From Butyrivibrio sp. CAG:318 (GTDB lineage: Bacteria; Bacillota; Clostridia; Lachnospirales; Lachnospiraceae): DNA of 64,000 nucleotides. Numbering within the stretch: the first letter of the stretch is position 1; each line of letters starts with the position of its first letter. Positions 35,517 through 42,805 of this stretch are shown here, piece by piece. Under the pieces are notes generated by a model, which saw only the letters and a list, made by a program, of their open reading frames with translations, had not been told where the DNA came from and made no database searches. The stretch is from positions 14,721 to 78,720 of the forward strand of contig FR889250.1 of NCBI GenBank assembly GCA_000431815.1. Direction: 5' to 3'. A program made the position numbers and the translations under genes.

Positions 35517-36996
35517 AACAACTTTGCAAATTGGAAATAAGACAGGAAAAATCATATCACCGGAATTATACGGACAGTTTTCTGAACATCTCGGAAGATG
35601 TATATACGACGGAATATACGTTGGGGATGATTCTGATATTCCTAATGTTAACGGAATGCGTAAGGATGTAGTTGACGCATTGAAGGAAATCGGAGTGCCG
35701 GTATTAAGATGGCCGGGAGGATGCTTTGCAGACGAATATCATTGGCGTGACGGCATCGGAGATAAAGCAGACAGGCGCCACATGGTTAATACCAACTGGG
35801 GCGGCGTGGTAGAAGATAACAGCTTCGGAACGCACGAATTTATGGAATTGTGCAGCCAGATAGGTTGTGAGCCGTATATCGCGCTTAATCTTGGCAGCGG
35901 TACCGTAAGAGAAGCATCAGAATGGATTGAATATATGACGGCACCGGCGGGATCATCCGTAGCCAATGAGCGTGTGGCGAATGGAAGAACCCAGCCGTGG
36001 AAAGTTAAATATATCGGTATCGGCAATGAGAACTGGGGATGTGGCGGAAACATGGACCCTGAATATTATGCATCCGAATACAAACGCTATCAGCAGTTCT
36101 GTAAGGACTGTGGTGACAACCACCTGTACAAAATAGCATGCGGTCCAAATTCCGATGATTATCATTGGACCGAAGAACTTATGAAACGTATCAACAGATT
36201 GCATGCCAGGGCGATAAGCCTTCATTATTACACAGTTCTGGGAAACTGGGAGCATAAGGGAAGTGCAACGGAATTTGATGATAAAGAATATTATATTACA
36301 ATTCAAAAAACTCTTCACATAGCGGATATAATCGATAAACACCTTGAAATTATGGATAAATACGATCCTGAACACGATATAAGCCTTATAGTGGACGAAT
36401 GGGGAACCTGGTATGATGTGGAACCGGGAACCAATCCGGGATTTCTGTATCAGCAGAATACGATAAGGGATGCCATTGTGGCAGCGGCAAATCTTAATAT
36501 TTTCAATGCAAGATGTGACCGCATATCAATGGCCAATATTGCCCAGATGGTTAATGTTCTGCAGGCAATGATTCTTACTGAAGGAAAGGATATCGTTAAG
36601 ACCCCGACATATTATGTGTTCGGAATGTATAAGAATCATCAGGGGGCCGAACTGGTGGAAAGCAGTGTTGATGAAGTAACTGTGGGCAGTGATGATATAT
36701 CGGTCGGAGCCGTATCGCAGTCCGTATCCGTAAAGGATGATACGGTGACTATTACTCTTTCCAATGCTTCACTTAATGATGAAGTTGAGGTAAAAGTCGA
36801 GTTTTCAGAAAATGTGCTTTTTACCCGACCGGTGGAAATTACTGTGCTTACCGGAGACGTCCACGCATGCAACACATTTGACAATCCGGAGAATATAGTA
36901 CCTGAATATATGACTGATGACTGGAACGGTGGGGAACGTATTGTTAAACTTCCGGCTGCTTCGGTTGTTACGGTGATATGTCATGTCAGAAAATAG
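35509..36996 (+). CDS. Alpha-L-arabinofuranosidase, GH51
   Basis: The 495-residue protein matches GH51: LYGQFSEHLGRCIYDGI, LRWPGGCFADEYHW, the acid/base glutamate in GNENWGCGG (about 174) and the nucleophile glutamate in VDEWGTWYD (about 297). The C-terminal part is a beta-sandwich. It has no signal peptide, so it would release arabinose from imported oligosaccharides in the cytoplasm. It begins eight bases inside the RNase E/G gene and no sugar transporter is nearby. Confidence 0.95.
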   Translation: MLKTTLQIGNKTGKIISPELYGQFSEHLGRCIYDGIYVGDDSDIPNVNGMRKDVVDALKEIGVPVLRWPGGCFADEYHWRDGIGDKADRRHMVNTNWGGVVEDNSFGTHEFMELCSQIGCEPYIALNLGSGTVREASEWIEYMTAPAGSSVANERVANGRTQPWKVKYIGIGNENWGCGGNMDPEYYASEYKRYQQFCKDCGDNHLYKIACGPNSDDYHWTEELMKRINRLHARAISLHYYTVLGNWEHKGSATEFDDKEYYITIQKTLHIADIIDKHLEIMDKYDPEHDISLIVDEWGTWYDVEPGTNPGFLYQQNTIRDAIVAAANLNIFNARCDRISMANIAQMVNVLQAMILTEGKDIVKTPTYYVFGMYKNHQGAELVESSVDEVTVGSDDISVGAVSQSVSVKDDTVTITLSNASLNDEVEVKVEFSENVLFTRPVEITVLTGDVHACNTFDNPENIVPEYMTDDWNGGERIVKLPAASVVTVICHVRK

Positions 36997-37258
36997 TATC
37001 GGCAATCCGCTTAAAAAGCTCAGATGTGTCAGGTGTCTGCTTAATGCCATTGACGATAAGACAGCATTTGAAATCGTCAATAAATATAAGGCAGATACGC
37101 CGGAAAATGACAGGGCATTGCCGGATGTGTACAGACAGAGACTGGATACCTGTCTTGCCTGTAAGTATCTTGAACGAGGAGTATGCCTTAAATGCGGCTA
37201 TTATGTGGAAGCCAGAATGTACAGAAAATGTGGGACATGTCCCTTGAAATTATTTTAA
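36983..37258 (+). CDS. Small cysteine-rich (zinc-ribbon-like) protein
   Basis: The 91-residue protein has eight cysteines: CVRC near the start, then CLAC, CLKC and CGTC towards the end, a pattern that would bind two zinc ions or iron-sulfur clusters. The last 30 residues (CLKCGYYVEARMYRKCGTCPL) resemble DUF6171-type proteins. It overlaps the arabinofuranosidase stop by 14 bases. Two adjacent frames are open here; this one keeps the regular CxxC spacing. Function unknown. Confidence 0.6.
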   Translation: MSENSIGNPLKKLRCVRCLLNAIDDKTAFEIVNKYKADTPENDRALPDVYRQRLDTCLACKYLERGVCLKCGYYVEARMYRKCGTCPLKLF

Positions 37259-37272
37259 ACGGAGATTATATC

Positions 37273-38007
37273 ATGGAATATGATTATATGCCTCAGTTAA
37301 GAGAGGCGGATGAAAACGGATATATCGGAATAAGAGGCTATCTGAATTTCTTTCAGGATGCCGCGACAAGACATATGCATGATTTCGGTAAAGGCAATGA
37401 TACAATCCCAGAGCAGTACGGTATATGCTGGATGTATACCAAATACCGTATGCACCTCGTAGAAGAAACAGGGTTTGAGCATCCGGTAACGATCAATACA
37501 TGGATTGAGAAAATGAAAACAACCGCTGTTACCCATCAGGCGATTGAAATCACTTGTAACGGAAAGCAGGCGGCAACAGGGCGGCTTGAAAGCTGCCTGG
37601 TTGATATGAAAGCAGGACATCTTACGAAGCCTTCATGTATAGATTTTCCGGAGAATGCAGCGGTTGACAGACAGTTGCAGCTTGAACCGTTTACCAGGCT
37701 TCCCAAGAATGCAGACGGGACGGATGAAGTTTACAGATATGTAATACGATACACTGATACCGACAAGAACAGGCATATGACGAACCTTCGTTATGTGAAT
37801 CTGCTTATGGATGCTTTTGACGGAGCTTTCTATGAAGACAGGATCCTTAGTGATATTGAGCTGCATTATATAACACAGTGCTTTGAAGGCGAAGAAATAT
37901 CAGTGAGAAAAAAATCATGTGACGACGGTTATATCGTTATGTGCGTCCACAGTGACGGAATCGTTGCGGCGGCAGCATTTATGAAATTTACTCAAAGGAA
38001 GAAATAA
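37273..38007 (+). CDS. Acyl-ACP thioesterase
   Basis: About 244 residues match the plant/bacterial acyl-ACP thioesterase family (PF01643 type): two hot-dog domains, with GYLNFFQDAATRHMHDFG at the start and YTDTDKNRHMTNLRYVNLL containing the second-domain Asn/His. It would release free fatty acids from acyl carrier protein. The ATG at 37273 follows CGGAGA; the open frame upstream to 37192 overlaps the Cys-rich gene and is not used. Confidence 0.88.
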   Translation: MEYDYMPQLREADENGYIGIRGYLNFFQDAATRHMHDFGKGNDTIPEQYGICWMYTKYRMHLVEETGFEHPVTINTWIEKMKTTAVTHQAIEITCNGKQAATGRLESCLVDMKAGHLTKPSCIDFPENAAVDRQLQLEPFTRLPKNADGTDEVYRYVIRYTDTDKNRHMTNLRYVNLLMDAFDGAFYEDRILSDIELHYITQCFEGEEISVRKKSCDDGYIVMCVHSDGIVAAAAFMKFTQRKK

Positions 38008-38008
38008 C

Positions 38009-39358
38009 ATGCAGAGCGAAGAGAAACTCGGAACAGGGAATATATGGAAGCTTATGATTTCCATGGGTATTCCGATAATGATATCACAGATAGTCAATAT
38101 TCTGTACAGCATAGTGGACAGGATATATGTCGGAAGAATAAAAGACGTGGGAGAAAACGCGCTTGCGGGTCTTGGCCTCACAATGCCTGTAATAATAGTA
38201 ATTTCCGCATTTGCGGCATTTGCCGGGGCCGGAGGGGCACCGCTTGCCGCGATAGCAATGGGAAAGGGCGACAAGAAGCGTGCGGAGAAAATACTCGGAA
38301 ATTCTTTTTTTATGATTTTAGTATTTTCTGTTGTGCTTATGGCAGTATTCTATATTGTAAAAAAGCCTTTCCTGTATCTTATAGGTGCATCCGATGCAAC
38401 ATATGTATATGCGGATGATTATATTTCGATATATCTTATAGGTACAATTTTTGTACAGATTGCGGTGGGACTTAATATGTTCATAACCGCGCAGGGTAAA
38501 TCCTCCGTTGCGATGATTTCGGTCCTCATCGGAGCCATTGTCAATATAGCACTCGACCCGGTCCTTATATTCGGATTTAACATGGGCGTCAAGGGTGCGG
38601 CTGTTGCGACGATTATATCCCAGTTTCTGTCGGCGGCATGGGTTATGCGTTTCCTTTTCTTGCCAAAGACAAGTCTTCGCATTAAGATATGCAATATAAA
38701 GCCGGATATACGTCTTATCGGAAGCATATCGGCACTTGGAGTGTCGCCTTTTATCATGCAGGCGACGGAGGCAATGATTTCCATTGTGCTCAATCACGGC
38801 CTCAAGAAATACGGCGGTGATCTGTATGTGGCATCACTTACGGTCCTGCAGAGTGTCATGCAGTTAATCACAACGCCTATTAACGGTTTCGGCCAGGGTG
38901 TACAGCCTATAATGAGCTATAACTACGGAGCCGGTAAGCCGGACAGGGTGCGTGCGACATTTAAGCGTCTGATCATAGTGATGACAAGCGTGTCGGCACT
39001 TATGGCTTTAAGTGCAATTGTTTTTCCGGGATTCTATGCATTGTTATTCGGTGACAGCGAGGCGTTAAGAACTCTTATAAAGCGTGTGCTTCCGGTATTT
39101 GTATTCGGAATGCTTATTTTCGGACTGCAGATGAGCTGCCAGACAACATTCATGGCATTAGGCCAGGCCAAAATATCACTTTTTATTGCACTGCTCCGTA
39201 AGGTCATATTACTTATACCTTTTGCAATAATTTTCCCGGCTGCCATGGGCGGTGATGTAATGGGCGTGTATTATGCGGAACCGGCAGCGGACATAATCGC
39301 TGTTGTAATATGTACCACTATTTTTGCAAGGACATTCAAAAAAATACTAAAATCTTAA
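38009..39358 (+). CDS. MATE family multidrug/sodium antiporter
   Basis: The 449-residue protein has twelve hydrophobic spans and the MATE pattern of two similar halves (SIVDRIYVGRIKDVGENALAGLGL in parts, GIKVVAAATAIS-like MGVKGAAVATIISQF, PINGFGQGVQPIMSYNYGAG). It would export cationic drugs or metabolites in exchange for Na+ or H+. It starts one base after the thioesterase stop. The substrate is unknown. Confidence 0.92.
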   Translation: MQSEEKLGTGNIWKLMISMGIPIMISQIVNILYSIVDRIYVGRIKDVGENALAGLGLTMPVIIVISAFAAFAGAGGAPLAAIAMGKGDKKRAEKILGNSFFMILVFSVVLMAVFYIVKKPFLYLIGASDATYVYADDYISIYLIGTIFVQIAVGLNMFITAQGKSSVAMISVLIGAIVNIALDPVLIFGFNMGVKGAAVATIISQFLSAAWVMRFLFLPKTSLRIKICNIKPDIRLIGSISALGVSPFIMQATEAMISIVLNHGLKKYGGDLYVASLTVLQSVMQLITTPINGFGQGVQPIMSYNYGAGKPDRVRATFKRLIIVMTSVSALMALSAIVFPGFYALLFGDSEALRTLIKRVLPVFVFGMLIFGLQMSCQTTFMALGQAKISLFIALLRKVILLIPFAIIFPAAMGGDVMGVYYAEPAADIIAVVICTTIFARTFKKILKS

Positions 39359-39378
39359 AATGAAAGAAGGAATTAATT

Positions 39379-39777
39379 ATGTATGAAATGAAACCAGAAT
39401 ATTATATCGGAATAGATATGATTGACGAAGAACACAAGCAGTTGTTTAAATATGCAGACGAGGCATATGAGCTTCTTCATGACGAGTTTACACCGGATAA
39501 ATATGACAGGATTGACGCAATATTGAAGAATCTTCATGATTATACGGTGAAACATTTCACTGATGAAGAACAGTACATGGAATCCATCAATTATAAGAAG
39601 TTATTTACGCAGAAAATTCAGCATCAGGAATTTATACACAAACTTGAAGAATTCATGGAAAATCATAATGATGAGATAGAAGATCAGGACGAACAGATTA
39701 TGGGAATTCTAAAATATCTCACTGACTGGCTTGTTAATCATATTCTGTATGTCGATGGTCAGATTCCAAAAGGCTGA
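39379..39777 (+). CDS. Bacteriohemerythrin
   Basis: The 132-residue four-helix protein has the hemerythrin iron ligands: IDEEHKQLF, HDYTVKHFTDEE, QHQEFIHKL and NHILYVDGQI. Such proteins bind O2 at a di-iron site and are used by anaerobes for oxygen sensing or scavenging. A good GAAAGAAGGAA site precedes the ATG. It has no fused signalling domain. Confidence 0.93.
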   Translation: MYEMKPEYYIGIDMIDEEHKQLFKYADEAYELLHDEFTPDKYDRIDAILKNLHDYTVKHFTDEEQYMESINYKKLFTQKIQHQEFIHKLEEFMENHNDEIEDQDEQIMGILKYLTDWLVNHILYVDGQIPKG

Positions 39778-39833
39778 TAAAATATGAGTCTGGATTAAGC
39801 CTGTAATAATTGTGATACGGAGAATTTGGATGT

Positions 39834-40349
39834 ATGGAAATTTTTGACATTGTAGATGAGAACGGAATACCTACCGGAGAAACTATCCAGAGAACTGTTG
39901 CGCATGATAAAGGGATAAGGCACAGGACGGCGCATATATGGATCGTGCGCAATACTGACAATGGTTGTGAAGTCCTTTTACAGCAGCGCTCGTATAATAA
40001 GGACTCTTTTCCGGGCAGATATGATACCTCATCCGCAGGTCATATAAGGGCCGGGGATGAACCGCTTGATTCTGCTTTAAGGGAACTTGGTGAAGAACTG
40101 GGAATCAAAGCGGAGCCTGCCGCTCTTACATACATCGGCAAATTCCCGATCCAATATGAAAGAGAATTTTTCGGCAAGCCGTTTAGGGACTGCGAAGTGG
40201 CTTTTGTGTATCTTTACACCGAACCGGTCGACATCAATGCACTTACGCTTCAGGCGGACGAAGTTGAGTCTGTGAAATGGTTTGCGATTGATGAAGTATA
40301 CAAAGCATGCGTGAACCATTCCCCGGAATTCTGTGTGCCTGTAGACTGA
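39834..40349 (+). CDS. NUDIX hydrolase, isopentenyl-diphosphate-isomerase-like subgroup
   Basis: The 171-residue protein contains the Nudix box GHIRAGDEPLDSALRELGEELGI with the REXXEE metal-binding core, and begins with FDIVDENGIPTGETIQR, the start typical of the YfcD/IDI-like group. It would hydrolyse a nucleoside-diphosphate-linked or prenyl diphosphate substrate; which one is unknown. The first direct repeat begins three bases after its stop. Confidence 0.9.
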   Translation: MEIFDIVDENGIPTGETIQRTVAHDKGIRHRTAHIWIVRNTDNGCEVLLQQRSYNKDSFPGRYDTSSAGHIRAGDEPLDSALRELGEELGIKAEPAALTYIGKFPIQYEREFFGKPFRDCEVAFVYLYTEPVDINALTLQADEVESVKWFAIDEVYKACVNHSPEFCVPVD

Positions 40350-40352
40350 CTG

Positions 40353-40410
40353 AATCTGGTGAGAAGGTATATGGCAAGAGGAAATGTTGACAATATATAT
40401 AATTGGTGAT
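40353..40410. repeat. Direct repeat, copy 1 (58 bases) with promoter
   Basis: This segment is identical at 54 of 58 positions to 42479-42536. It contains TTGACA (40386-40391) with a 17-base spacer to TTTATA (40409-40414). A second block, 40412-40448, matches 42615-42651 at 34 of 37 positions. In this copy the two blocks are adjacent; in copy 2 they are separated by 78 bases. Confidence 0.9.
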
Positions 40411-40411
40411 T

Positions 40412-40448
40412 TATAGAGGCTGTAAAGTATATTTAACTTAAGGAAGAT
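40412..40448. repeat. Second block of the direct repeat, copy 1
   Basis: These 37 bases match 42615-42651 with three differences. One of them changes the ribosome binding site from AAGGAGG in copy 2 to AAGGAAG here. Confidence 0.85.
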
Positions 40449-40471
40449 ATTTTAAGCGTGGCACAAAAAGA

Positions 40472-40669
40472 ATGTTAGAGAAATTGGAGTCCTTGCCGAT
40501 TAATGAGTTCTTTGTGGATAATATAAAGGGCATTGTTACAAGTAAGGATGTTTCTGAATTAAGGATTTTATCAAAGGGTCTCCTTTTATATGCAGAAAAA
40601 AACTTGATACATGAAAAAGACAAAAAGGAACCTTCTGAGAGTCTTGCAGGTACCTATGAAGAGAAATAA
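40472..40669 (+). CDS. Small ORF, possible fragment of a broken gene (part 1)
   Basis: The 65-residue ORF (MLEKLESLPINEFFVDN start) has no good ribosome binding site; the nearest, AAGGAAG at 40440-40446, is more than 20 bases away. It ends at 40669 inside the next ORF, which lies in another frame. Read end to end, TYEEK and the following VEEAAEQNN look like one continuous helical stretch, so a frameshifted gene of about 145 codons is possible. No family recognised. Confidence 0.35.
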   Translation: MLEKLESLPINEFFVDNIKGIVTSKDVSELRILSKGLLLYAEKNLIHEKDKKEPSESLAGTYEEK

Positions 40670-40910
40670 GGTAGAGGAAGCAGCTGAACAAAATAATGTT
40701 TTTGCCTCTTTTATGAATATGTGTAATTTGCAATATTTTTTTACAGAGATTTCATCTGAGTATTCCATAGGAACTTACAATATCATGGGAGAATATAACC
40801 CTGATTGTTTAGAAGACAATGTTAGATTATTTAAAGGAAGCAAAATTTATGTAAAATACACACGTAACTTCAAGTTTGTGAAATCCACATATTTTAAGAA
40901 GGAGCCTTAG
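40656..40910 (+). CDS. Small ORF, possible fragment of a broken gene (part 2)
   Basis: An 84-residue ORF from the ATG at 40656 (an earlier in-frame ATG is at 40611) ends just before a terminator. It overlaps part 1 in another frame and has only a weak ribosome binding site. The sequence is soluble and ends in a basic, aromatic stretch (YVKYTRNFKFVKSTYF). It is either translationally coupled to part 1 or its frameshifted continuation. Confidence 0.35.
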   Translation: MKRNKVEEAAEQNNVFASFMNMCNLQYFFTEISSEYSIGTYNIMGEYNPDCLEDNVRLFKGSKIYVKYTRNFKFVKSTYFKKEP

Positions 40911-40931
40911 CGTATGCGAAAGCTCCTTTTC
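40899..40931 (+). terminator. Terminator after the small ORFs
   Basis: AAGGAGC (40899-40905) pairs with GCTCCTT (40922-40928), followed by TT-C-T. It ends the transcript from the copy-1 promoter before the ATPase gene. Confidence 0.65.
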
Positions 40932-40980
40932 TACTAAAATGCGGGATAAACACTGCTTCTAAAGAATATAATATGATTGT

Positions 40981-41022
40981 GGAATAGAAATATGCAACAA
41001 ATTACCAAAATCTATTCCAGTG
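40981..41022. repeat. Operator-like repeat unit 1 upstream of the ATPase gene
   Basis: A 42-base unit has perfect 8-base inverted ends, GGAATAGA and TCTATTCC, enclosing TGCAACA. It is repeated imperfectly 84 bases downstream at 41065-41106. Confidence 0.7.
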
Positions 41023-41064
41023 TCCGGCTGATATATTGATTTTTGAAGTCTATTCGGATATACT

Positions 41065-41106
41065 AGAATAGAAAAATGCAACATGTTGCAAAAATCTTTT
41101 ACAGTG
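41065..41106. repeat. Operator-like repeat unit 2 with 14-base palindrome
   Basis: This 42-base unit aligns with 40981-41022 without gaps (about nine differences). It contains the perfect palindrome TGCAACATGTTGCA at 41077-41090. A further TCTATTC at 41049-41055 pairs with GAATAGA at 41066-41072. It ends ten bases before the ATPase start codon. Confidence 0.7.
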
Positions 41107-41116
41107 AGGTTTTAAG

Positions 41117-42412
41117 ATGGAGATTCGCAGAGATTTTTATTTGGATAAATTGATAAAAAGAAAGAATAATGGACTGATTAAGGTAATTACCGGTATTCGT
41201 CGATGTGGAAAATCCTATTTACTGAATAATCTGTTTTACCATCATTTATTGGAAAGCGGAGTTGATGCTGATCACATCATTCGCTTTGCGTTTGATTCAG
41301 CCGATGATCTTTATCTGATTGGCGAAAGCCTGATTCAGATTGAAAAGGAAAAGCGTGGAGTTGACCCTGAAAAGTTTATGACTTATATCCGTTCCAAAGT
41401 TGTAGGTGAAGAAATGTATTATCTGCTGCTTGATGAAATTCAGATGTTGGATTGTTTTGAAGCCGTTTTAAATGGCTATCTTCGCAAAGATAATATGGAT
41501 GTATTTGTGACAGGAAGTAATGCAAAACTTTTGTCTAAAGATATAGCCACCGAGTTCGCCGGTCGGGGTGATGAGGTTCATATGTATCCCCTGAGTTTTG
41601 CTGAGTTTATGACCATTTACAGCGGTGATAAGTACATGGGATTATCTGAATATATGCTGTATGGCGGTATTCCTCTGGTTGTTCTTCGTGAGGGAGCAAA
41701 TAATAAGGCAGCTGCATTGCAGAATCTGTTCAATGAGATATATCTTCGAGATATTACCAAACGTAACCGAGTGAGGAATATCGGAGAATTGGAAGATCTT
41801 CTGAATATTCTTTCCTCTGCCATTGGTTCGCTGACCAACCCAGAAAAGTTGAAGAATACTTTTAAGACGGTAAAGAAATCCAGAATTACTTCTGCTACCA
41901 TTAAGAAATATCTGGATTATTTCGAGGATTCTTTCCTGATTGAATCAGCACAAAGATATGATATTAAGGGAAAAGCGTATATTGAAACACCAAAGAAATA
42001 TTACTTTTCCGATCTTGGCCTTCGCAATGCCAGAATCAATTTCCGTCAGTTTGAACAGACTCATTCTATGGAGAATGTAATTTATAATGAACTTCGTATG
42101 CGTGGTTACAGTGTGGACGTGGGCGTAATACCGATTGCAGAAAGAAATCAGGAAGGTAAGGTTATCCGTAAACAGCTTGAAGTTGATTTTGTATGCAATC
42201 TTGGTTCTTCCAGATACTATATCCAGTCTGCATACTCGCTGCCAGACGAAGCGAAACGCACTCAGGAAATCAGACCGTTCAGAAAAATTGATGATTCTTT
42301 CAAAAAAATTGTTATCACGAAAGATATTATACAGCCCTGTTATGATGACTATGGTATCTTGACTGTAAACATTTATGACTTCCTCCTTGATCCGCAAATT
42401 CTTGAAAAATAA
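41117..42412 (+). CDS. AAA ATPase with DUF4143 domain
   Basis: The 431-residue protein has a P-loop TGIRRCGKS (25-33), Walker B YYLLLDEIQ (about 97-105), a sensor VTGSNAKLL, and a winged-helix plus DUF4143 C-terminal half (ISSATIKKYLDYFEDSFL-like, then YNELRMRGYSVDVGV and LEVDFVCN, nuclease-fold-like). These proteins are widespread in anaerobes and archaea, in many paralogues per genome, with no established function. GTGAGG precedes the ATG. It lies between two direct repeats and behind an unusual repeat array. Confidence 0.9.
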   Translation: MEIRRDFYLDKLIKRKNNGLIKVITGIRRCGKSYLLNNLFYHHLLESGVDADHIIRFAFDSADDLYLIGESLIQIEKEKRGVDPEKFMTYIRSKVVGEEMYYLLLDEIQMLDCFEAVLNGYLRKDNMDVFVTGSNAKLLSKDIATEFAGRGDEVHMYPLSFAEFMTIYSGDKYMGLSEYMLYGGIPLVVLREGANNKAAALQNLFNEIYLRDITKRNRVRNIGELEDLLNILSSAIGSLTNPEKLKNTFKTVKKSRITSATIKKYLDYFEDSFLIESAQRYDIKGKAYIETPKKYYFSDLGLRNARINFRQFEQTHSMENVIYNELRMRGYSVDVGVIPIAERNQEGKVIRKQLEVDFVCNLGSSRYYIQSAYSLPDEAKRTQEIRPFRKIDDSFKKIVITKDIIQPCYDDYGILTVNIYDFLLDPQILEK

Positions 42413-42478
42413 ACAATGTTATAAAAGATGTTATGCGGTTTTGGAAGAATGTATGCCGGTTGAGGCGAACTTACAGAA

Positions 42479-42536
42479 AATCTGGTGAGAAGGTATATGG
42501 AAAGGGAAAAAGTTGACAATATATATAATTGGTGAT
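42479..42536. repeat. Direct repeat, copy 2 (58 bases) with promoter
   Basis: This copy matches 40353-40410 at 54 of 58 positions. TTGACA (42512-42517) and TATATT (42535-42540) have a 17-base spacer, a better promoter than in copy 1. Recombination between the copies would remove 2,126 bases including the ATPase gene. Confidence 0.9.
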
Positions 42537-42576
42537 ATATTTGTGATAGCTTTTAGACTTGAAGGGATATAAATAT

Positions 42577-42613
42577 AAAAATCTCTCGGTAAATATTGCC
42601 GGGAGATTTTTAT
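42577..42613 (+). terminator. Hairpin with T-tract between the copy-2 promoter and the 44-aa ORF (possible attenuator)
   Basis: AAAAATCTCtCGG (42577-42589) pairs with CCGgGAGATTTTT (42599-42611). It lies in the leader downstream of the promoter at 42512-42540 and upstream of the ORF at 42658, so a transcript must read through it to express the ORF. It is missing from copy 1 of the repeat. Confidence 0.7.
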
Positions 42614-42614
42614 C

Positions 42615-42651
42615 TATAGAGGATGTAAAGTGTATTTAACTTAAGGAGGAT
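42615..42651. repeat. Second block of the direct repeat, copy 2
   Basis: It matches 40412-40448 at 34 of 37 positions and contains the intact ribosome binding site AAGGAGG used by the ORF at 42658. Confidence 0.85.
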
Positions 42652-42657
42652 TATTCT

Positions 42658-42792
42658 ATGAATGTACAGAACATTAGACATCAGAGTGATTATAGTTATT
42701 TTAAGTCTGAGGAAAGGAAAAATATTGATGTCGAAGAAAATGTAAAGAAAAATATAAATGTCAAGGAACAGGTGGATTATACAATACAATGA
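42658..42792 (+). CDS. 44-residue ORF with strong expression signals
   Basis: An ATG eight bases after AAGGAGG opens a frame of 44 codons (start MNVQNIRHQSDYSYF, then a Lys/Glu/Asn-rich helix). It is hydrophilic with no signal peptide. The promoter, hairpin and ribosome binding site upstream make translation likely. It may be a genuine small protein, a leader peptide for the lipoprotein gene 13 bases downstream, or the surviving 5' end of a larger gene. No family recognised. Confidence 0.5.
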   Translation: MNVQNIRHQSDYSYFKSEERKNIDVEENVKKNINVKEQVDYTIQ

Positions 42793-42805
42793 ATGGAGTT
42801 TAAGT

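Noticed and set aside
36978..37247. Plus-strand open frame overlapping the Cys-rich gene in another phase
   Set aside because: The frame at 36983 gives four regular CxxC pairs; this one gives no pattern and has a poorer start.
40350..42660. Insertion sequence or composite transposon
   Set aside because: There is no transposase, the repeats are imperfect and lie in promoter sequence, and no target-site duplication was found. It is reported as a repeat-framed module instead.
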